Origin: Tenrec ecaudatus
Lineage: Eukaryota; Chordata; Mammalia; Afrosoricida; Tenrecidae
Length of the DNA stretch: 64,000 nt
Direction: 5' to 3'
Assembly (NCBI RefSeq): GCF_050624435.1
Contig: NC_134539.1
Coordinates: 44,052,001 to 44,116,000 of the forward strand
The translations under genes were made by a program, and so were the position numbers. A model generated the notes under the pieces. It saw only the letters and a list, made by a program, of their open reading frames with translations. It did no database searches and was not told the DNA's origin. This document shows, piece after piece, positions 56,161 through 64,000 of this stretch. Positions within the stretch are counted from its first letter, which is position 1, and every line of letters starts with the position of its first letter.

Positions 56161-56410
56161 CTAAATGTGCATGGTACAGCAGAGCCATTTGGAGAGAACG
56201 AAATGCGTAAGTGGTGTTTCTCAAAGTGGGAGGCACTGAAAAGATTCAGGGGAGCTGGGAAAGCAGATACCTACACTTTATCCTGCATTATGGGGCAGAG
56301 TAAAAAAGTGGTTTCATTGTTGGCGATGAATGGGCAGGGAAGCAGCAGTGCTGAGTAATTTTTTTTTTCCTGAGAAGTAGGTAAATAATTTTGGGAACCG
56401 ATGGCCTGCA

Positions 56411-56672
56411 ATGAAGGACAAAATTTACTTCATTACTGTTCTTCCATTCACTTTAGTTTCTCTACATTTTAGATCAAGTCTTAGAGCCTCTTCTGACAGC
56501 CACTTTGGTCTTTTTTTCCTGTTTAAAGAACCTTTAGCTTTCTTTGTGTATGATATTCTTAACACCATGCCATCTGGGTTTTGGTCATTGGCACTCAGTG
56601 TCTCAAATATGCTCTTGAGATGGTCTCTAAATTCAGGTGGAAGATACCCAAGGGTACATTTTCGCCGAAACA
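56411..56672 (-). mobile_element. RTE LINE internal piece, inverted
   Basis: The minus strand decodes as the RTE linker after the endonuclease: YLPPEFRDHLKSIFETL, then KKRPKWLSEEALRLDL. It lies immediately left of an RTE 3' end in the opposite orientation. Confidence 0.8.
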
Positions 56673-56965
56673 CGGGTTGGTTAAAGTACAGCCAGGATTC
56701 TCACTAGAAGTCTTAGGTACTTGGGGCATGTTATCAGGAGGGGCCAGTCCCTGGGAAAAGGACCTTGTATGCAGTAGAGGGTCACTGAAAAAGAGGAAGA
56801 CTCTCAATGAAACAAAATGGCACCAGTGGATTTAACAATGGCCTTCAACTATAGAAAAAAATGTGAGGGTCAAGCAGGCGCAGGCAGTGCTTCAGTCTGC
56901 CATCCATTCGGTCAGTATGAGTCAGAGGGGAGTCAAGGGCACCTAACCACAACAAAGGAAGCAAG
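56673..56965 (+). mobile_element. RTE/BovB-type LINE, 3' end
   Basis: 'aaagtacagccaggattctc', 'catgttatcaggaggggcca', 'gtccctgggaaaaggacctt', tail 'cagtatgagtcagagggg' with 'cacctaaccacaacaaa'. Confidence 0.82.
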
Positions 56966-59594
56966 AACATCAACTCGGGAAGCTGTTGCTTTAATTTTTC
57001 TCCATAGGAAATGATTACCATCCAATCATCCCCCAACCACAACCTCAGGGTTTGGACAAAGTGATCTGATTGAGGTGCTTCCAGTCAGAAGCAAAGAGCA
57101 ACTCCCGAGGAATGAGGTGGACAACAATCCAGTTAGCAGTGCCAGGAACGCTATGGGCCAAGAGAGTGACTCGTCGTCGTCCAAACGAAAATGTCAGCAG
57201 AGTGCTGGGAGAAAGGAATCTGTTTAGCAGGTGTGTTTGGAATCTGGCAGAGGAGGCTGGGTCAGGTCCAGGACCACGGAGCTAGTCTGAATGCCTTCTA
57301 TGTTTACGCCCTGGAACTGAGACCCAGGAGTTGAAGGGGGGGAACGTCGAGAGCAAACACACAGTGGTCAGAGACTAGAATTTTTCCTCTGGCTTTCCAT
57401 GTCTCTTGAAGAACACCAAGAGGCAATAGTAGTGTGGCCTGAGTCTTCAGCCTTCATCCACCCCTCTCCCAGATCACCTGATCTGAATGGAGCTCCCAAA
57501 ATAGCTCAGAATCTGGGCCTGCTTGGGAGAGACATAAAGATTCATTTACAAGGCAAGGTGACTGCTCTGAATATCCACAGCAGGACCAATCTATGCTAAT
57601 GGCGCAGTCTCTCGCAAATCCGGGATTTATATAACTGGCTCCTACCCTCAGTCATTGCCAGCAGAAATGCCTGAATTATCTTAATTCCAGAATGTAAATT
57701 ATTCCAATTTTGAGGCCATCAGTTTAAAGCTGTCAGAGTCAATATTTTTAACAGCCTACCAAAAAATTACAACTAGAAAATGTCTAAACAAGTTGTGCTT
57801 GAGGTCTTGAGATGACTGCTGGCAAAAGTCTGTGCTAAGATGGAGGAATAGCCCCACACTGACTCTACAACTCAGGGAAAACATTAATTTGTCCCGCTAC
57901 CAATTTGTCCGGAAGAGCGTCCATGAGTCCGTCCACTTTCATTGATCACTTTCAATCTGTTACCTTCCGTGTATGGATTAATCATTTGTCCTCTGGTACT
58001 AAAAAAAAAAATTAAAGAAATTAATTCCTCAAAGTATAACATTCAATAAACTTGGTCATGAAGTAAGGGGGGGAGAGAAGACCTTGCCGTAGCTGCCGTT
58101 CACCCTTGCCAAGTTTTCCTTTCGTTTCTATTTTCATTCCCCTCACGCATAGTTCCCTCAGCTACTGGGCATTTAGCACAGCCCTGGGGATGCTGGGATG
58201 GGTGAGAAGTTTCAAAGAACCCGCTTGCACTCGCTCAAGAAGGAAAGGGCAGCCCCCTCTTTGTGTTTGCCCATCAGTTTCCATCCAGGTGAATCATCTT
58301 GTCTGCCTCACTGACTCTCCCAGAGGGACACCTGGGATGGAAGGAAGTTAGGGGTCAAGAAGCCTTGCAAAGCAGAATCACAATGATGACTCACCTTTGG
58401 GGCAGAGGTTGCTCAGCTCATTACCATGTAGGGAGCCAGCTGGGCTGAATGGAGCACAGTCTGAGAAGGTCCTGCCCCACCCCCCACGTCACCCCCACCG
58501 GCTCAGGGTGAGCCTCAAGGGGTGCCAGTGACTGTCCTGGGCCTCTAGCTCAAGGCAGCCCGATTTATTTCACAGTAGAACTGGCCCTCGGGCAGCTTTC
58601 AGTGGAAGGGGTTTTTCCAGAGGTAGGTCACCAGGCCAGGCTTCCAAGGTGGCCCTGAGTGGACTCCAACCTTGCCATTACCATCCAAGTGCTTAACCAC
58701 ATGCGTCATCCAGAAGCTTCCCTCATGGGATGGGATTAGAGCATCTCTGTTGTGGGCCCATCTCCTGCTCAGAAACTGGAAAACACCCCATTCCTGTAGC
58801 TCCGAAGCAGGATTAATTGATTGGTCTCATATGAACCTAAAAGCTGTTAAGAGCAAGGAGGATGAAAAGCAATTCAAATTGCTTTATTACCATTTTCTAG
58901 TAAAGTACCAGTTTAGTCCTCAGCCCTACTGTGAAGCAGCGGGTTCCCAGATATTGACTGTGCTGGCATGTGCTGCTAGGAGGGAGGAAATGCCTGCCTC
59001 TGAAAGGCACAAACATCTGCTTCCATCTCCGGCAAGCCTGGCACAGGAGCCCCCGCTCGGGTAGGGGCTCCCTCCAGGTGGTGCCACCGCAAGCAGGAGA
59101 CACGGGAAGCCCTCCCAGGGGGAGGATTTGGGCTGTGGGTGGGGAATCCTTTCCCCCTTTTTTGAAGGCCTCATTGACTTAATGTAGCGAAAAGGGAGGT
59201 TATAAATGGCTTTATAAGGCAGTCTATAGGCTTTCTAACAGAGGGTAGCCAAGAGGAGTACGGTCATTATGATGGTGGCAATCATAGCTCTCATTTAGCG
59301 CCTCAATTAGAAAGTGGAAATTATTGCTTCTCCGTCTGGGCTACTGACTGAGAGACTGGCAGCTGGCAACCACCCAAATGCACCTTGGAAGAAAGGTCTG
59401 GCCATCTATCCCTGAAGGCTCACAGTCATGAAAACCCTGGGGAGGCAGCTCTACTCTGTCCCAGAGGAGGTCACCTGCGTCCGAGTGGACCTGACACCCA
59501 CGGGAAGAGAGTGTCTGTGTATGCCAGGTCTGGAGGCCTTTTAATAGCACAGCTCCTCCACGCCACCAACAGCACTCCCCAGCAGGGACCGTGC
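56966..59594. other. Unassigned, largely single-copy DNA
   Basis: The longest stretch near the right side without a clear repeat. No exon structure is visible. AT-rich blocks at 57640-57780 and 59165-59335 have well-preserved-looking motif clusters (see findings). An A-run is near 57999. Confidence 0.4.
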
Positions 59595-59950
59595 TGACCC
59601 TGCCACCGCCACTACCACCTTTTCTAGATCAGAAAATGGAGTCACAGAGTTTAAGTAACTTGCCCGAGTTCACCAGCCAGTAAATGCAGGCGCCAGGATT
59701 GAAGCCCAGCAAGTCCAGCTGTAGACTGCCTACTCTTAATCACTAACCACGATAATAACTACCCTTTGCTGCTTCGCTGTGTGCTGTCACACACGTTCTT
59801 GCTGCTCCTGTGATCCTTAAAGAAACACTGTGAGTCCAATATTACTCTCCCGGGTTTTCAAATGGGCAAATGACTGCTTAAAGTTACAAACTGATTTGGT
59901 CAAGGTCATGAGGACAAGAAATATTAGAGCCTGGGTAAACCCCAGGAAAA
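59595..59950 (-). mobile_element. Two MIR SINE relics in a row
   Basis: 59620-59745: 'gtttaagtaacttgcccgag' and 'aaatgcaggcgccaggattg'. 59750-59950: 'actgtgagtccaatattact' and 'gtcaaggtcatgaggacaag'. Both reversed. Confidence 0.7.
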
Positions 59951-60059
59951 AACTCTTTTTACTAAAACTGGTCTCCATGATCTGAAAGTTTGTATTTGGG
60001 CTATGCTCCTCCTCTTGGGCATCTAGCCCAGAATGTCAGTAATTATCAGTGGAAATTAT

Positions 60060-60440
60060 ATTAGCGTAATAACAATAGCAATCATTTGTTGAGCACCTAC
60101 AATCTGACAAACTATCCCATATGCGTGAATTTAATCACCCTGCAAGTTAGATGTGGGGCTGCTAACCACAAGGTCAAGTTCAAAAACCACCAGGTTCTCC
60201 ACAGGAGAAAGAGTAGCCTTTCTATTCCCGTAGAGAGTTAGAGTCTCACCAAAGCACAGGATCAATTCTACCCTGTCCTGTACGGTTGATAGGAGTCATA
60301 AGTGACTCCATGGCAGCCAGAAAGTAAAAGGGAAAACCGAGGCTCAGGACCATGAAGGGACTTTATTGTGGTCACATAGCTGGTAGGTGATTGCATGTGA
60401 ATGTGAGCCTATGTTGTTTTGGTTCATAAGTGCAAACAAT
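60060..60440 (-). mobile_element. MIR SINE relic split by an AfroSINE
   Basis: Left part 'tagcaatcatttgttgagca' with 'ctacaatctgacaaactatc'. Right part 'aaaccgaggctcaggaccat' with 'ggtcacatagctggtaggtg'. The SINE at 60148-60330 separates them. Confidence 0.75.
60148..60330 (+). mobile_element. AfroSINE-type SINE inserted in MIR
   Basis: 'ggggctgctaaccacaaggt', 'taccctgtcctgtacggttg' and 'aggagtcataagtgactcca'. The start is truncated. Confidence 0.8.
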
Positions 60441-60462
60441 CAACTAATTATCCCCCCCACCA

Positions 60463-60487
60463 AAACAAAACAAAACAAAACAAAATA
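60463..60487. repeat. (CAAAA)n simple repeat
   Basis: About five CAAAA units. Confidence 0.9.
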
Positions 60488-60537
60488 TAAGACAAAAGAA
60501 AAAGACAAAAAAATAAAGTGAAAGTCTAATAAAACCT

Positions 60538-60705
60538 GTAGCCTAAGCCAATTGCCATCAATCAATTCCAAACCATAGAGACACTGCAGAACCTCCCCCT
60601 GGAGTCTCCACGTTTTGACTACTGCCTTTCTCCCACACCCCACCCCTGCAGAGTGGCTGGTGGAGCAAGTAGTTAACCAGTGTGCCACCTGGACTCTTTT
60701 GAAAG
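60538..60705 (-). mobile_element. AfroSINE-type SINE
   Basis: Reversed: 'attgccatcaatcaattcca' then 'gcagagtggctggtggagca' and 'gtagttaaccagtgtgccac'. Its tail side faces the CAAAA repeat. Confidence 0.75.
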
Positions 60706-60724
60706 ATTAATATTTGAAATCTGT

Positions 60725-60945
60725 TCAGGGGCCTGGTGGAACTGTTAGGTAGAATTTGGAATGCTAAACGAAAGATAAGAAGTTCAAACCCACCAGTTGC
60801 TCAGTGAGTGAAAAAGGAGGCTATCAGCTCCAACGTCCTGTCTAGGGATTGCTATAAATCTGCTGCACAAGACTTCTTGGTTGAAAAGCAAGGCTGTTCC
60901 GTTGGGAACTAAGGTAAACCTGACCCAATCCGTGATATTTTCATA
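60725..60945 (+). mobile_element. AfroSINE-type SINE, diverged
   Basis: 'ggggcctggtggaactgtta', 'aagttcaaacccaccagttg', 'gattgctataaatctgctgc'. Confidence 0.65.
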
Positions 60946-60949
60946 TGCC

Positions 60950-61215
60950 TTGGAAAAGTATGCCAGAATGCTTTGGACATGCTGTCAGGAAAGACCTGAC
61001 CCTGGAGAAGGACATTATGCTTGGTAGAGTAGCGGGACAATGAGAACGAGGAAGACTTTCAACAAGATGATTGACACAGTGGTTGCCTCGATGGGCTCAA
61101 ACGTAAGAACGATGGTGAGGAGACACAGGGCAGGGTGGTGGTCCACATCCCGCTCAGAGGGGTCGCGATGAGTCAGAACTGACTGACTGGCACCGAGCAC
61201 CCCTAACAACCTCAA
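60950..61215 (+). mobile_element. RTE/BovB-type LINE, 3' end
   Basis: 'gacatgctgtcaggaaagac', 'ctggagaaggacattatgct', 'gtcgcgatgagtcagaactg', 'gactggcaccgagcacccct'. Confidence 0.82.
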
Positions 61216-61789
61216 GGTGAATCCGAGTTGACTTGAGAGCAGTGTATTTTTAGCTGTTAGATTTATTCGCTGGCCTAAGGAAACACATGTAAAAATAATT
61301 TTTGCGACATCTATCTATAGACCATAAAGTCCAGGAAAGTCTGGATTATTAGCTTTTCTTTCCTCTCCTGAACATAAACATGTAAGAGTGCCTGAACCAC
61401 AAAATACATCTTGGGAAGAAAGAGGAAAGTTACTCTGGGTCATAAAGGAAGTATCTTAGGATGGTCAAGTGTCTACAAGAGAGTTTTGTGACACTTCTGA
61501 GAACAAATCCAATGACTGGGCTACAAATGAACCAAAGTGAGTGAGGTATATTTTTCTAGTAATGATTATAACCAATGTGTATGTGTCTGCCTGACCCAAA
61601 TACTTAGAGGAGGAGTGCCACAGATGGGCCACCACCTCTCAAGTAGCTCAAACCAGAAACCTGCGTTTGTCCTTCATTCTAGATTTTAGATAAGCTACTA
61701 TCATCTCTTTCCTGAACTGACGCAGATCCTTCCACTTGAACTCTGTGCTTCCACTTTCAAGCTACCTAATTCATGCTATAGTCGATAAC
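61216..61789. other. Unassigned DNA
   Basis: Nothing recognised. Confidence 0.45.
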
Positions 61790-61935
61790 CAAGGTGGTTG
61801 TTGTTTGTCACTATGGAGTTGGTTCCAACTCATAACAACTCTAGGTACAACTCCCTCTCTCAACATCATCGCATACTCGAGTCTCCTGTGATTACCGCTC
61901 TGCGTTTTGAATACTTTCCACGCTAGGGAAGGAGC
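61790..61935 (-). mobile_element. AfroSINE tail-like fragment
   Basis: 'tatggagttggttccaactc' and 'ataacaactctaggtacaac' resemble a reversed SINE tail. Confidence 0.4.
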
Positions 61936-62052
61936 TATGATGGGACAGTGGGTTCTTTGTTGGGTTACCAAGCACGAGTTTGGTAGTGCACACCCACCAG
62001 TTGTTCTGTGGGAAAAAGATGAAGGTTTCTGCTCCCATGAAGATGTACAGCC
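61936..62052 (+). mobile_element. AfroSINE-type SINE, 5' half
   Basis: 'tgatgggacagtgggttctt', 'gcacacccaccagttgttct' and 'ctcccatgaagatgtacagc'. The 3' half resumes at 62526 after an L1 fragment. Confidence 0.75.
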
Positions 62053-62525
62053 TTTTCCTCCCCCGCTATCATGATCCCAATTTTACCTTACAAATCTGGC
62101 TAGACCAGAGGATGTGCACTGGTACAAATAAGAACTGGAAATGCAGGGAAACCAAGACAGATGAACCCTTCGGGACCAATGGTGAGGGTGGTGACACCAG
62201 GAAGGTTGAGGGAGGCTGGGATGTAGAAAGGTGGAACAGATTACAAGGATCTACATATAACCTCCTCCCTGGGGGGTGGACAACAGAAAAGTAGGTGAAG
62301 TGAGATGTTGGACAGTGTAAGATATGACAAAATAATAATAATTTATAAATTATCAAAGGCTCATGAGGGAGGGGATAGCGGGGAGGGAGGGGGAAAAAGA
62401 GGAGCTGATATCAAGGGCTCAAGTAGAAAGCAAATGTTTTGAGAATGATGATGGCAACGGATGTACAGGTATGCTTGACAGAATGGATGGATGCATGGAT
62501 TGTGATAAGAGTTGTACGAGCCCCC
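62053..62525 (+). mobile_element. L1 3' UTR fragment inside a SINE, lacking its A-tail
   Basis: Runs from 'cgctatcatgatcccaattt' to 'gtacgagcccc', including the G-rich tract at 62368-62395. It stops before the AATAAA end that the other copies have. Confidence 0.85.
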
Positions 62526-62582
62526 TCAGAAACTCACAGAGTAGTTATGAATCAGAATTGAATCACAGGCAGTGAGTTTGGT
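62526..62582 (+). mobile_element. AfroSINE-type SINE, 3' half
   Basis: 'cagaaactcacagagtagtt' and 'aatcagaattgaatcacagg' with 'cagtgagtttgg' continue the SINE begun at 61936. Confidence 0.75.
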
Positions 62583-62714
62583 GTGTTCTTCAACTCAGAG
62601 GACTAATCTCCTAGCATTGTATGACAGAATATTTTGTTCTGGTCCATGATGCTTTTATTGGCTGATTTTTTAAAGTAGACAGCCATGCCTTTCTTAGTCT
62701 GGAAACTTCATTGA

Positions 62715-64000
62715 AATTTGCCCACTGCACAGGGCACTAACCCACCAAAGGGGAGGGTATTGTTTGTGTCTCCACAGGGAAAGTGGGACCAGACTTCAAC
62801 CCAGTGCTCCAAGATGTGAATGCAACATGCCGGCGTGGAGTAGGGAACCAGTGGAGAGGTCTGGGGGGCCAGCCCCAACACCAACTAATAAGTGGACACC
62901 TTCCCCTCCACTCAGAAAAATTTATTTCAAAGGACCACACTGAATCTACAGCTCTGGACAAGGGACATATCTGACCAGAGCACATGGGAGCAGATGAAGG
63001 GAGAGGAGGAGAGAGTGGAGCACATCATGGCCCACCAGGCTAGGAGGTCGATGTTCCTAATTAGAGCAGCCAGTCGAAAGAAAGGACCACATGGCCGGCC
63101 CCTATGAGACATGACGTCCCTCACTGACCCATAGCCCTACAGGGGACAACACCAGAGACACAGTGTGAGAATTGCCCCCGATCTGATCCCGCCACCACAC
63201 TGAGGCAAAACATTAAGGGAGTGCAACAGAACAGCAAGGGAATGGAGCGGTGAGGTACGCAGGGAATGCTGAAGGTGGACTTTGGGACCAGGGCATGGAA
63301 CCCCAACAGACTGGACTGGAAAGCACTCCTAAAGGCCAACAAACAATCCTTAACTAACTATAAGCCTTTCTTTCTTGTTGTGCTTTGTTTTGTTTCTGTC
63401 ATTGGTTTGTTGTATATTGTTGCTTGGTTGTGCTCTGTCTTGTTTTTGTGCATGTTATTATCTCTGCAGGTCTGTCTAAATAAGATAGGCTGGATGAACA
63501 ATTGGAGGAGAAAAAAACGGGACCGATAGTTCTGTGGGGACATGGGAGATGGGGAGGTGGGGGGAAAAGAAGTGGTGTTAATAAACCCAGGGACAAGGGA
63601 ACAACAAGTGATTCAAATCGATGGTAAGGAGGGTGTGGTAGGCCTGGTTGGACATGATCAAGGGTAATGTAAGTCAGAGGAATTGCTGAAACCCTGATCG
63701 GGACTGAGCATGATAGTGGGACAGGAGGGAAGTCAAAGGAAATAGGGGAAAGAGCTGGGAGGCGAAGGGCATTTATAGAGGTCTAGATAAAGACATGTAC
63801 ATGTGCAAAAATATTTATACATGAGGATGGGGAAATAGATCTATGTGCATATAATTATAGGGTTACTATTAAGGTAGCAGAGGGACATTAGACCTCCACC
63901 CAAGTACTCCCTCAATGCAAGAATACATTCTTCTATTAAATTGGCATTCTATGATGCTCACCTTCCCGATAGAACCGCTGAAGACAAAGTGGGTGAACAA
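62715..64000 (+). mobile_element. L1 LINE, 3' UTR first half, runs off the window
   Basis: From 'ccaaaggggagggtattgtt' through 'ccaacagactggactggaaa', 'tctgtctaaataagatagg' and 'gaccgctgaagacaaagtgg'-like text at the window end. The copies at 11.3-12.6 and 44.6-47.1 kb share every block. No coding part is present. Confidence 0.88.

Noticed and set aside
1..64000. A new multi-gene system (defence, biosynthetic or similar)
   Set aside because: No intact gene, operon-like order or coding cluster is present. The unusual structure is all of transposon origin.

Overview
This window is nuclear DNA of a placental mammal, most likely an afrotherian and probably a tenrec. Three repeat families point there. 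There are about twenty copies or pieces of a tRNA-like SINE of the AfroSINE type, which opens with a GGAGCCCTGGTGGC-like box and ends in a 'gagtcagaattgactcgatggc'-like tail. There are RTE/BovB-type LINEs whose 3' end shares that tail. There are also two SPIN-type hAT transposons; among afrotherians this horizontally transferred family is, to my knowledge, reported only from tenrecs. The species is an inference, not something read directly.

I find no functional protein-coding gene and no intact RNA gene. The window is intergenic or deep intronic sequence built from layered transposons. By my interval tally about a quarter is one L1 lineage with an unusually long 3' UTR (about 2.5 kb). Its copies lie at 1.35-3.2, 7.8-13.7, 13.7-16.3, 26.1-27.3, 34.3-34.7, 36.2-36.4, 39.3-40.1, 44.6-47.1, 62.0-62.5 and 62.7-64 kb; the last runs off the window.

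Layout. 0-3.2 kb: decayed ERVL-type pol fragment (minus strand) followed by an old L1 3' UTR. 3.2-7.8 kb: SINEs, an ancient LINE relic and unassigned DNA. 7.8-16.3 kb: two L1 elements in tandem, the first carrying an ALDOA processed pseudogene inside its reverse-transcriptase ORF. 16.3-26 kb: mostly unassigned single-copy DNA with MIR, L2, MER5A and mariner-MITE relics and one tRNA-Gly-headed SINE. 26-37 kb: L1, RTE and MaLR-like LTR insertions, several nested. 38.0-39.1 kb: two different hAT elements side by side, bounded and separated by three identical 8-bp target sites. 39-49 kb: L1, RTE, a second SPIN and a solo LTR. 49-61 kb: SINE/MIR/MER5A/RTE relics in otherwise unassigned DNA. 61-64 kb: SINEs broken by L1.

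The nesting gives relative ages. ERVL pol, MIR, L2 and MER5A are oldest. RTE and AfroSINE are later. L1, LTR, hAT and the ALDOA retrocopy cut into older elements. The most distinctive local signals are the shared-target double hAT insertion, a tail-less ALDOA retrocopy with a perfect 11-bp target duplication, an RTE insertion with an inverted 5' part, an in-frame 27-bp minisatellite inside an RTE ORF remnant, and a SINE whose body resembles the RTE 5' end. Family names come from remembered consensus patterns; no database search was run.
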